Below are positions 28,456-36,830 of a stretch of 64,000 nt of DNA, in pieces (position 1 is the first letter of the stretch; every line of letters starts with the position of its first letter). This stretch comes from Chlamydiia bacterium. GTDB lineage: Bacteria > Chlamydiota > Chlamydiia > Chlamydiales > GCA-2402025. The translations under genes and the position numbers were made by a program. Under the pieces are notes generated by a model that was not told where the DNA came from, ran no database searches, and saw only the letters and a program-made list of their open reading frames with translations. The stretch lies in the NCBI GenBank assembly GCA_030427725.1, contig JAUICV010000001.1:496001-560000 (forward strand). Direction: 5' to 3'.

Positions 28456-29445
28456 ATGTCAGATACATCCCAAAAAAAAGATTTAACAAAATATGTCAAA
28501 GATTATGCAGTATATCCCTCTACTGTAGTTGACCAAGATTTAACGATTGAGGAAGCTTTAGCTTATTTACGGCATAAAAAAATCGAAGATAAAATTATTT
28601 ATATCTATGTGGTCGATAAAGAGCAGAAGCTAAAAGGGGTAGTCCCAACACGGTCGCTTTTGCTAAAAGATCCATCAGCTCGAATTTATGAGGTTATGCA
28701 GACTTCTGTTGTTTGTTTGCATGGAAATCAATCTTTAAGAGATGCCATGGAGTTTTTAGAGTCCTATCGGCTCTTAGCTCTTCCTGTGGTTGATGAAGAA
28801 AAAAGATTCATAGGAGTCATAGATGTTGATATGTACTTGGATGAATCTTATGAAGTTGTTAATGCTAGACGTCAGTTTGATATTTTCCAGATGATAGGGG
28901 TTTATTTAGAAGAGGGAAAAACAGTTAGCGTTTTCCAAAGTTATAAAAGAAGAATGCCTTGGATTTTTTGTAACATGATTGGGGGAATAGCTTGCGCTAT
29001 TATTTCAAGAATTTATGAACATGTTTTAGCTCAAGTGCTACTTTTAGCAATGTTTATTCCTTTGGTTCTGACACTTTCAGAATCCATTTCTATGCAGTCA
29101 ATGACACAAAGCTTAGAGCTAACCCATGGGAAACATAAGCTTCGCTACCTTTTCTATAGAATCTTTAGAGAGAGCAATGTAGTTGCTATTATCGCAATCA
29201 GTTGTGGGGTTATTGTTGGTTGTTTATCCCTTTTTTGGGGTGAGGGCGTCTTGCCTGCTTTAACTATATCGGTAGGAATTAGCATTTCTGTATATATCAC
29301 AGCATTTATAGGGTCTTTAGTTCCTGTTATTATACATTCCAGATCTCTAGACCCTAAAGTAGCTTCAGGGCCTGTTGTCTTAATGTTTGCTGATGTGATA
29401 ACAACACTTATTTACCTGTCACTAGCAACTTGGTGGCTCATTTAA
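28456..29445 (+). CDS. Short MgtE-like divalent-cation transporter
   Basis: Mg2+ transporter homologue. Two CBS domains occupy about residues 15-135 (S-V-V-C-L-H-G-N-Q-S-L-R-D-A and L-P-V-V-D-E-E-K). A connecting helix and five membrane helices follow, starting with R-R-M-P-W-I-F-C-N-M-I-G-G. The last part D-P-K-V-A-S-G-P-V-V-L-M-F-A-D-V keeps the MgtE pore signature, including the Asp. At 329 residues it lacks the N-terminal helical MgtE_N domain. ATG 28456 is chosen because earlier starts overlap the divergent methyltransferase gene. Its 3' end overlaps the convergent permease by 24 bases. Confidence 0.8.
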   Translation: MSDTSQKKDLTKYVKDYAVYPSTVVDQDLTIEEALAYLRHKKIEDKIIYIYVVDKEQKLKGVVPTRSLLLKDPSARIYEVMQTSVVCLHGNQSLRDAMEFLESYRLLALPVVDEEKRFIGVIDVDMYLDESYEVVNARRQFDIFQMIGVYLEEGKTVSVFQSYKRRMPWIFCNMIGGIACAIISRIYEHVLAQVLLLAMFIPLVLTLSESISMQSMTQSLELTHGKHKLRYLFYRIFRESNVVAIIAISCGVIVGCLSLFWGEGVLPALTISVGISISVYITAFIGSLVPVIIHSRSLDPKVASGPVVLMFADVITTLIYLSLATWWLI

Positions 29446-30897
29446 TTCTTTATCCTGCTCTTCTAGAATTTTCTGGTCCTTGTTCCATTCAGGTTTTTTA
29501 AAGAGCAGGATGATAAAGGGAATTCCAACCAAGATTCCAAGCCCTAAGATTAAAAACATTTCATAGTAAAATAAATTGCCTAAGATAAGCTGCTCTGGAG
29601 GGAAAAAACCGACGATGAGCACTGCAAAAGAAACTAAACAACCAAGTCCTGACACAATCCACATTCCTATATTTTTCCCGGGAATTTTATAAGGTCTTTC
29701 AATATCAGGTCTTTTATACCTTAGGATAATTCCGGATATAAACATCAGAATATACATAATGTTATAGATCAATGAGGAAAGCACAACAAGCGTCCAAAAT
29801 GAGCCACTAATATCTGGCATAAACAAAAATACCATAGATAAAAATGTAACGAAGCCACCTTGTACAAGCAAGGTGCTAACAGGCATGTTAAATCTATTTG
29901 TTTTGTGCATGAAAGGAGGTAGGTCTCCATCCATTGCAGCAGCTAATAGACCTCGGCTTGGTCCAATAATCCAAGTAACAACTGCTCCTAACGCACCAAC
30001 ACCGAGCAGAACACAAAGGAAGGGTATTAAAAAATCTAACTTGTAGCTTTTTAGAAAATAAGAAAGAGCTTCAATGCTTCCTGAGACTAAGCTTATCTGA
30101 TCTTGAGGAATCACAAAGGCAATGGCTAAAGTCCCTAAAACTGATAAAACTAAAATAACACCCGTTGAAAGAAAAATTGCCTTAGGATAATTTTTTCTAG
30201 GATTAGCGACATCTTTAGCGTGAGCTGCTGACATTTCCATTCCAGCAAACCCTAGAATGACACCGGCTAATAGAGCTACTTGGTGTAAATTTTTAAAATC
30301 TGGAATAAAGGAATCAAAGCTAAGTGAAATTTCAATAGGATTTTTTGCTCCTAACCAGATTACTCCTAGTGCGATTATTAATAGCCCTGGGATGATTGTT
30401 CCAATAACTGCGGCTGTTGATGAAAACCAACCTGATAACTTCATACCTCTAAAATTTAAAAGCGTTGCACCCCAAAAGACGACTAGGATGGTTATAAATG
30501 TGTAGAGAGGGCTTTGAGCTAACTCTGGCTTAAATCCAAAAGCTAAGCTAGCAGCGATAAATGATATGGTTGTTGGATACCACGCCATATTTTCCATCCA
30601 TTGGAGCCAAATAGCTAAAAAGCCCATTCTGTGTCCCATGGCTTCTTTAACCCAGGCATATACGCCGCCTTGTTTAGGAAAAGCAGAAGCTAGTTCAGCA
30701 GAAACTAAAGCAGATGGTATGAAAAAACCTAAGGCTGCTATCAAGTAATAAAATAAAGATGAAAATCCATACTGAGCAGTTAGCGGCCAATTTTTTATGC
30801 TGCAAATAGCGGCCACGTTAATCATTGCAAGGATGAAAATACTAAGAGGTTTTTTGTTAACTGAAGAAGTAGGCTCCGAGTTTTCATTGGATTCCAT
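29422..30897 (-). CDS. APC-family amino-acid antiporter (GadC/YjeM-like)
   Basis: Inner-membrane transporter with about 12 helices, 491 residues. It begins with I-F-I-L-A-M-I-N-V-A-A-I and has S-A-E-L-A-S-A-F-P-K-Q-G-G-V-Y-A-W-V-K, the APC hallmark. A G-M-E-M-S-A-A-H-A-K-D-V section is typical of glutamate/GABA antiporters, as is the G-P-S-R-G-L-L-A-A-A-M-D-G-D-L-P loop. A paralogue is encoded at 57024-58415. In host-dependent bacteria such antiporters import host amino acids; the substrate is not decided by sequence. Confidence 0.85.
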   Translation of the reverse strand: MESNENSEPTSSVNKKPLSIFILAMINVAAICSIKNWPLTAQYGFSSLFYYLIAALGFFIPSALVSAELASAFPKQGGVYAWVKEAMGHRMGFLAIWLQWMENMAWYPTTISFIAASLAFGFKPELAQSPLYTFITILVVFWGATLLNFRGMKLSGWFSSTAAVIGTIIPGLLIIALGVIWLGAKNPIEISLSFDSFIPDFKNLHQVALLAGVILGFAGMEMSAAHAKDVANPRKNYPKAIFLSTGVILVLSVLGTLAIAFVIPQDQISLVSGSIEALSYFLKSYKLDFLIPFLCVLLGVGALGAVVTWIIGPSRGLLAAAMDGDLPPFMHKTNRFNMPVSTLLVQGGFVTFLSMVFLFMPDISGSFWTLVVLSSLIYNIMYILMFISGIILRYKRPDIERPYKIPGKNIGMWIVSGLGCLVSFAVLIVGFFPPEQLILGNLFYYEMFLILGLGILVGIPFIILLFKKPEWNKDQKILEEQDKELNEPPSC

Positions 30898-30985
30898 TTA
30901 ATTGACCTTTATCGTATTGTGAAAATTTAAACTTAAAGTCTAGTCTAGATTCTTAAGAGATAAATACAAATAAATTTCTTGGGTT

Positions 30986-32080
30986 ATGGTACCAGTATTA
31001 TTTAGCTTAGCGCTTTTAAGCACTTCTTTTGTTTTCAGTTTTAATAAACTTGAATTTGATAAAGTTCTGGATAAACATGTTCAACGTTTTATCAAAAAAA
31101 ATAACACGGCAGGTCTTTCTGTCGGGGTGATCAAGGCTAGTTTTGATTTAGAAAAGCCATTTGACCACATCTATAAGTTTGGGGATGCGCAAAAATTTCC
31201 GCAAATTACAATCAAGGAATCTACGGTTTTTCGACTAGGCAAAACTACCCATTTATTTGTGGGGCTTCTGCTGGCAAAAGCTCTGAATGAAAATAAATTA
31301 AGCTTAAAAGACAAAGCTTCAAAGTATTTACCCAAGTCTATGGAGCTGCCAAAATATCACGGAGAAGAGATAACTATAGAGCAGTTAGCTTTTCATCTAT
31401 CAAGTCTTCCTGATGAACCAACAACCATCTTAAAAAGGTATCAAGTGTCTCCTCAGGAAATCGGAGCCTATTTAAGAACGTATAAACTGCCTAAAAAGCC
31501 AGGAACAGTTTTTATACATTCAGATCTTGGGTATTCTATTTTATCTGTAATTCTAGAAAAAATTTTTAAGGATAGGATAGCTAGATTATACGACAATGAG
31601 ATTTTCAAACCACTTCAAATGGAGATGACCTCTCTTAAAGAGCTGAAAGAGCACTACAACAAATTAGCAAAATCGTATCACGGAATTAAACTAGTTTCTA
31701 GTGAGAAAGTTGATAAGGGGTATAGTTTTTTTGCTCCAGTTTCCTCAGTTTTATCAACGCCTAGTGATATGCAAAAACTTCTAAGATTCTGTCTCAGAAT
31801 TGATGAAAAGGACCTCTCAAAGTGTCTTGGTCGATATTATGGTGAAAACAGAGAGATTCCAAACCAATCTATCGACAGGTCTGCTCTAGGATTGAAGCTT
31901 TCAAAACTTAGCTTATCAAGCTCTTTACTTACTTATAAAAGCTCTTGTCTATACCATGGATTTAGTATAGCGATAGCATTTATTCCCGATACAAAAACGG
32001 GACTTGTCATTTTATCAAATTCAGAAGATCGGCTAGAAAACCTAGCCGATCAGATATTAAGTGATTTAAACGCCTTTTAA
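30986..32080 (+). CDS. Beta-lactamase-fold protein lacking catalytic residues
   Basis: Exported 364-residue member of the serine beta-lactamase/AmpH-like fold, with an N-terminal signal peptide (F-S-L-A-L-L-S-T-S-F-V-F-S). Framework features are clear: F-R-L-G-K-T-T-H-L-F near residue 82 sits where F-R-x-G-S-x-T-K-x-F is normal, and F-I-H-S-D-L-G-Y-S where Y-S-N-x-G-Y is normal. Nucleophile Ser, its Lys, and the Tyr and Asn of YxN are therefore replaced by Lys, His, His and Asp. It is probably not a hydrolase and may act as a binding or regulatory protein. Overlaps the convergent gene by four bases. Confidence 0.7.
   Translation: MVPVLFSLALLSTSFVFSFNKLEFDKVLDKHVQRFIKKNNTAGLSVGVIKASFDLEKPFDHIYKFGDAQKFPQITIKESTVFRLGKTTHLFVGLLLAKALNENKLSLKDKASKYLPKSMELPKYHGEEITIEQLAFHLSSLPDEPTTILKRYQVSPQEIGAYLRTYKLPKKPGTVFIHSDLGYSILSVILEKIFKDRIARLYDNEIFKPLQMEMTSLKELKEHYNKLAKSYHGIKLVSSEKVDKGYSFFAPVSSVLSTPSDMQKLLRFCLRIDEKDLSKCLGRYYGENREIPNQSIDRSALGLKLSKLSLSSSLLTYKSSCLYHGFSIAIAFIPDTKTGLVILSNSEDRLENLADQILSDLNAF
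32027..32051. repeat. Perfect 10-bp inverted repeat inside a gene end
   Basis: GATCGGCTAG (32027-32036), loop AAAAC, CTAGCCGATC (32042-32051), inside the last codons of the beta-lactamase-like gene. No T-run follows immediately. Because a convergent gene ends at 32077, it may slow transcription of both genes, or it may be chance. Confidence 0.5.
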
Positions 32081-33630
32081 TCAGCAAAAACAGGCAGATT
32101 TCTATAAAGAAGCTTAACTGTTTCTGTGCCAGGTATTTTTTGATTATAAACAGCGAAAAAATAATTGTTTTGTGGGTCTACATCAAAAGAAAACGAAAGC
32201 CCGTTGGGTCCGTCTTGAAAATAGTCAATAGGTATAGATAGTCCATTATCTACAAATGTGTTTGAGTTTGCTCCTTTTTGAGCAACTGCTAAAGAGGCCT
32301 TCACTAGAGGGCTATCATCTCCATCTTCAGCTTGAGTCAAATCGATCATATATGATGCAATAACACCAGTGCCTATTTTAGATAGCTTTAGAAATGGTAT
32401 AGCGACTGTTTTATCTGGATTTTTCTTAAAAACAAGCTGAGCTCTTCTGAATGTAGTTTCTGACGCAAGCCTATATGAATATTGAGGCTTAAAGACATAG
32501 TTTAAGTTATCTAAATTAACCCCGTCAAAAATGTTATCAGATAGAGGTAAGGTTATTAAAGCATTCATCATCGAAAGATAGGATGTCCCATTAGGAGCTA
32601 CCGAAATATTATAGACCACATTTACTTCAGTAGCTTCTCTAGTTCCTAAATCACTTTCTATACCTGAGCCAAAGTTATTTTTTTTAGCAGGTTTTACTGA
32701 AAATTGAAAATCCTCTTTTTGATCTGAATTTTCTAATTCAAAAGGGATTAAATTTCCCCATACAGCAAAGGTGTTACCTTTTGTATCAGCTGCTAAATCA
32801 ACATATGATGTGTGAGTATTAGACGTGTTTTGAATTGTCTTAATCGAAGAAAAAAGGTTGTTTGTTCCATTTTTTCTAATGGCATATCTTAAGCCATTTT
32901 CTTCAGTATTCCATGCAAGAATGATATTGCCATTTGAATCACTGATTAATTTTTGAAAAAGGTTGTCAGATGAGTTTATTTGATAACCTGTTAGGGGGAG
33001 AAAATGCTTAGTTGGATTAAACGTTGAGTTGCTTCCCGCCGGTCTTTCTGTGTAATAAGTAGAACTGTACTCAAAATCATTCATCACAAGAATGGCATTA
33101 TTTTGCTTGTCGAAGGTAATTTTTGGTCTTGGATTTAGGTTTTGTCTAAAATTATTAACAACACTTGGGGTTGAAAATTTAGTCGCAGAGCCTGCTGGTC
33201 TATAGGCATAATAGATACTAAAAACACGATTAGACATGGTTGTTTGGGTCATGGCTATGCCCCTTAAATGGGTTATCGGAAGGTTGCCAATGCTAGTTGA
33301 ATCTATAAAAAGCTTTGTCCAAAGCACAATAGCATTACCATCGTTATCGAATGTGATACTAGCACTAAGCCCATTGGCGCCACTATCTTTCATGATAAGC
33401 ACAGGGTCGTTAAAGGTTTCTTGACCAGCTGGTTTATAAGCAAATTTTAATGAACTTGTCCCATCATAGGTTACATAAAGTAAAATGCAGTTACCTTGTT
33501 TGTCGAATTTTAAATCCAGAGGGGTTGGATTGAGGCCTGCATTTTCAAGTTGAAATTCTTGATAAGGATTATCGGAATAAATCAACTGGGTTAAAAAAAG
33601 ACCTAGAAAAAAGAAGAGAAACTTTTTCAT
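32077..33630 (-). CDS. Secreted repeat protein, beta-propeller-like
   Basis: Unrecognised 517-residue exported protein with a clear signal peptide (F-L-F-F-F-L-G-L-F-L-T-Q-L-I-Y-S). Repeats of about 50-60 residues carry the pattern F-D-x-x-G-N-A-I-x-x-W (for example I-T-F-D-N-D-G-N-A-I-V-L-W, I-T-F-D-K-Q-N-N-A-I-L-V, D-S-N-G-N-I-I-L-A-W). Y-K-P-A-G or Y-R-P-A-G sections lie between them. This resembles a surface propeller or a BNR-like fold. No catalytic motif is visible. Function unknown; envelope or secreted location inferred. Confidence 0.6.
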   Translation of the reverse strand: MKKFLFFFLGLFLTQLIYSDNPYQEFQLENAGLNPTPLDLKFDKQGNCILLYVTYDGTSSLKFAYKPAGQETFNDPVLIMKDSGANGLSASITFDNDGNAIVLWTKLFIDSTSIGNLPITHLRGIAMTQTTMSNRVFSIYYAYRPAGSATKFSTPSVVNNFRQNLNPRPKITFDKQNNAILVMNDFEYSSTYYTERPAGSNSTFNPTKHFLPLTGYQINSSDNLFQKLISDSNGNIILAWNTEENGLRYAIRKNGTNNLFSSIKTIQNTSNTHTSYVDLAADTKGNTFAVWGNLIPFELENSDQKEDFQFSVKPAKKNNFGSGIESDLGTREATEVNVVYNISVAPNGTSYLSMMNALITLPLSDNIFDGVNLDNLNYVFKPQYSYRLASETTFRRAQLVFKKNPDKTVAIPFLKLSKIGTGVIASYMIDLTQAEDGDDSPLVKASLAVAQKGANSNTFVDNGLSIPIDYFQDGPNGLSFSFDVDPQNNYFFAVYNQKIPGTETVKLLYRNLPVFAD

Positions 33631-33677
33631 TTGTATTTTTCCTTGGGTTAAAGCTATATATACTATGTATATATATT

Positions 33678-34925
33678 TTAGATTTTAATATGCAGTATTT
33701 CATTCCAAGAAGTTGTATAAGAGGGGCTCTTCAAGACCCTTTTAGGTTTCCATGAATTGGAAGAGCCTTCACTTGCTAAATGTAACGTTTTTTTTCCATA
33801 TCGGGCATTGATTTCATCGAAAGCTTTCATTAACTTTTCTTCTTTTGGAGATTCTTTTACAAAAAGATCTTGTTGCGTTGAAGTGGATGTTTGTATGTCA
33901 CCAAAAGCTACACCAGCCTTTTTATATAGAGTTTGTGGTTTGTAAATTTTTTTTAGAAGAGTTAGCGCATACCCTGTTAATACTCTCGTTGATTGAGTAG
34001 GAAAGGGAAGAGCTAGAGATAAAGATTTGGAAAAATTTGGTGTTTTGAACCTATTTGTGTGTAGAAATACCTGCAGGTAGGAGCAGGTTAGTTTTTCTTT
34101 TCTAAGTCTTAAGGCAGCTTCTGAGCAAAAATATGAAATAGCTTTTTCTAGTTCTTTATAATCTTCAATTTCCTTTCCAAAAGAGCTAGAACGTAGAAGA
34201 CCTTTTCTGGGGCAGAAACGATCAATTGAATCTATACTTTTTACCCCTAAAAGTTCTTTGATAGTTCTAAGCCCTTGGATAGTGAGGTGTTTTTTTATCC
34301 AGTCATCTTGTTTTTGACAGAGGTCGTAAGCCGTTTTTAACCCCCTAGCGGTTAAAAAGGCTAAATGTGCTCTACCAATTCCCCAAATGTCTTTGATAAG
34401 AAAATGTTTTAAGTGCTCGGTGATTTGTTCATTTGTAATTAGGTGAACGTGTTCAGTTTCTTTTTTTTTAGCAAAGCAATTTGAGGCTTTTGCGAGTGTT
34501 TTTGTTGGAGCTATTCCTATAGACACGCTAATGCCACTATAGTTATAAATTTTTTTTCTTAGGGTTTTTGCGTAAGAAAGAAGCTTCTCTTTTGGCAATG
34601 AAGAAAGGTCTAGAAAAGCCTCATCGATAGAATAGATTTCAATGGGAAATTCCTCTTTAGATAAAATAGCCATAATCCTATTAGACATATCTCCGTAAAG
34701 AGTAAAGTTAGAAGATCTTTTTTTAACCCCATGCGCTTTAAATAAACTTTCATATTTGAAAATAGGTGCACCCATAGGGATGTTTAGATTTTTTGCTTCT
34801 TTTGAGCGAGCGATCACACAGCCGTCATTATTTGATAAAACAACTAGAGGCTTATTTCTTAAGGTTGGATCAAAAGCAATTTCACATGAAGCAAAAAAAT
34901 TATTACAATCGACTAGAGCAAGCAT
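33678..34925 (-). CDS. umuC: Y-family DNA polymerase UmuC
   Basis: Catalytic subunit of translesion polymerase V. It begins M-L-A-L-V-D-C-N-N-F-F-A-S-C-E with the metal-binding Asp. The palm motif Y-S-I-D-E-A-F-L-D-L carries the Asp-Glu pair; then come S-I-G-I-A-P-T-K-T-L-A-K, the helix-hairpin region D-I-W-G-I-G and a little-finger domain. ATG 34925 is preferred over upstream 34967, because it fits the family start and lies two bases after the umuD stop. Length 415. Works with UmuD' at stalled forks. Confidence 0.92.
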   Translation of the reverse strand: MLALVDCNNFFASCEIAFDPTLRNKPLVVLSNNDGCVIARSKEAKNLNIPMGAPIFKYESLFKAHGVKKRSSNFTLYGDMSNRIMAILSKEEFPIEIYSIDEAFLDLSSLPKEKLLSYAKTLRKKIYNYSGISVSIGIAPTKTLAKASNCFAKKKETEHVHLITNEQITEHLKHFLIKDIWGIGRAHLAFLTARGLKTAYDLCQKQDDWIKKHLTIQGLRTIKELLGVKSIDSIDRFCPRKGLLRSSSFGKEIEDYKELEKAISYFCSEAALRLRKEKLTCSYLQVFLHTNRFKTPNFSKSLSLALPFPTQSTRVLTGYALTLLKKIYKPQTLYKKAGVAFGDIQTSTSTQQDLFVKESPKEEKLMKAFDEINARYGKKTLHLASEGSSNSWKPKRVLKSPSYTTSWNEILHIKI

Positions 34926-34927
34926 TA

Positions 34928-35365
34928 CTAGATCGCTTTGTGTATGATATAGGTAACGCATCCCCAAACTTCAAAATCATCTGTTGAAGAAATTAAAATA
35001 GGGCGGTATTGAGGGTTTTCTGGCCAAAGATAGATCTTCCCTTCTTTGAAAATAAGGCGCTTAATTGTAAATTCACCGTTTAAAATAGCTAGGACAATTT
35101 GCTTGTGTTTAGGGGATTTAGAGCGGTCGATAATTAATAAATCTTGGTCTAATATCCCCGCGTCTTTCATGGAGTGACCTTCCACTTTAACAAAAAAAGT
35201 TGCAGGAGGGTTTTGAATGAGATATTCATTGAGATCTAGAGAGCTTTCAATATAGCCATCAGCAGGGGATGGAAAGCCTGCTTTTACGGTTTCTGTACAT
35301 AAAGGCAACTTAACTGAGTTACTTTTTTCTAAGCTTAAAAAATGAAGAGAATCAGGCTTTTTCAT
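34928..35365 (-). CDS. umuD: UmuD-like S24 autopeptidase
   Basis: Regulatory subunit of polymerase V. The self-cleavage site A-G lies in V-K-A-G-F-P-S-P, the nucleophile Ser in G-H-S-M-K-D-A-G and the Lys in F-T-I-K-R-L, all in the usual order. ATG 35365 gives a 145-residue protein of normal size; the frame is open further 5' but into the divergent symporter gene. It is two bases from umuC, an operon. I could not find a convincing LexA site in the 88-base gap upstream. Confidence 0.9.
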   Translation of the reverse strand: MKKPDSLHFLSLEKSNSVKLPLCTETVKAGFPSPADGYIESSLDLNEYLIQNPPATFFVKVEGHSMKDAGILDQDLLIIDRSKSPKHKQIVLAILNGEFTIKRLIFKEGKIYLWPENPQYRPILISSTDDFEVWGCVTYIIHKAI

Positions 35366-35453
35366 GGGTAAATAAATAATTGCTATCTTATAGGTAGAAC
35401 TTATAAAATAGATCCTATCACCTCCAGAAATTTTGTAGAAATATCTAAATAAT

Positions 35454-36818
35454 ATGAAAAGAGAACAGTGGAAAACAAGAATTGGGTTTATATGGGCTGC
35501 AGTAGGTTCTGCGGTGGGTCTCGGTAACATTTGGAGATTTCCTTATGTTGTTGGAGATAACGGAGGTGCAGCTTTTATTTTACTCTACTTGTTATGTTTG
35601 GCTTTAGTTGGATTTCCTGTTCTTATTGCAGAAACCTTGACAGGTCGGACAACGCAAAAAAGCCCCTCAGATGCCTTTTATTCGTTTGGTAAATCTAAGC
35701 TTTGGAAAAAGCTTGGATTAATGACAATTATAACAGGATTTTTGGTAACAACTTTTTATGGCGTAATAGCCGGAATGACACTTGGTTATCTTTTTGAATC
35801 ATTAAAAGGTAGTCTTACACACTTTGCATCGACCTCTGATGCGTTAAACTTTTATACGACAGTTAGTAGTAACTCTTCTTGGATTTTATTGGCTTACGCA
35901 ACCTTTTCACTACTGTCTGTTTTGATTTTGTATACAGGTGTAAAAAAGGGGATAGAGTCAGGAAACAAAATTATGATGCCTCTTTTGTTTGTTGTCTTAC
36001 TTATTTTAGTTGCTAAGGGACTTACTTTAGAAAGAGCTTCTGAGGGTCTAAAATTTTTGTTTTCACCAGATTGGAAAGAACTCTCACCGTCATCAATTAT
36101 TAAAGCTTTAGGGCAGGCTTTTTTTGCATTGAGTTTAGGACAAGGTACGATGGTTACTTATGGAAGTTATTTGAGTAAAAAAGAAAGTCTTCCAGGGACA
36201 TGCGTACCCATCACACTTTTTGGTACAGCGGTTTCGATTTTGTCAGGTATTGCTATCTTTTCGATAGTTTTTTCAGCTGGCTTGCCTGCTTCTGCCGGCC
36301 CAAGTTTAATGTTTCAAACTCTCCCTGTAGTTTTTTCTCAAATGACCGGAGGATATTTTCTAGCAGTAGCGTTTTTAGTACTCCTGGTGATAGCAGGGAT
36401 AACATCTCAGATTTCGGCTCTAGAGCCTTTGATAGCATATTTTATCGATGATAAAAGATGGACTCGCAAAAAAGCTGTGACAGTAGCTGGACTATCGTCT
36501 TTTATTTTTGGTATCCCCTCAGCTCTTTCCTTCGGCCTATGGAAAAATGTGACAATATTTGGGCTAAGTATTTTTGATGCAATTTCCTTTTTATGTGTAA
36601 ACATCTTAATACCAGTTGGTGGGTTATTAGCTCTAATATTAGTTGGATGGCGTTATGGGATTCATAAAGCAATCAAACATTTAGAAGAGGGAACTCAAAA
36701 ATTATTCAATCGCTTTGGTTTTTTTAAGTGGTATTTGAAAATTGGAATTAAATATGTAGCGCCAACTTTGATCTTTTTGATACTCTTAGATCTGTTAGGT
36801 ATTATTAAGTTACATTGA
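35454..36818 (+). CDS. Sodium:neurotransmitter symporter (NSS) family transporter
   Basis: Na+-coupled amino-acid symporter, 454 residues, about 11-12 membrane helices. The first helix G-F-I-W-A-A-V-G-S-A-V-G-L-G-N-I-W-R-F-P-Y is the family signature and forms the sodium and substrate site. G-Q-A-F-F-A-L-S-L-G-Q-G matches helix 6. In chlamydiae several NSS members take amino acids such as tyrosine or tryptophan from the host; the substrate here is not visible. Divergent from umuD. Confidence 0.92.
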   Translation: MKREQWKTRIGFIWAAVGSAVGLGNIWRFPYVVGDNGGAAFILLYLLCLALVGFPVLIAETLTGRTTQKSPSDAFYSFGKSKLWKKLGLMTIITGFLVTTFYGVIAGMTLGYLFESLKGSLTHFASTSDALNFYTTVSSNSSWILLAYATFSLLSVLILYTGVKKGIESGNKIMMPLLFVVLLILVAKGLTLERASEGLKFLFSPDWKELSPSSIIKALGQAFFALSLGQGTMVTYGSYLSKKESLPGTCVPITLFGTAVSILSGIAIFSIVFSAGLPASAGPSLMFQTLPVVFSQMTGGYFLAVAFLVLLVIAGITSQISALEPLIAYFIDDKRWTRKKAVTVAGLSSFIFGIPSALSFGLWKNVTIFGLSIFDAISFLCVNILIPVGGLLALILVGWRYGIHKAIKHLEEGTQKLFNRFGFFKWYLKIGIKYVAPTLIFLILLDLLGIIKLH

Positions 36819-36830
36819 TCAGGCAAGCTT

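Noticed and set aside
28395..28456. Mg2+ riboswitch before the MgtE-like gene
   Set aside because: The leader available before the divergent gene is too short for a known Mg2+ riboswitch.
35366..35453. LexA box upstream of umuD
   Set aside because: I could not find a convincing CTG-N10-CAG or GAAC-N4-GTTC site.
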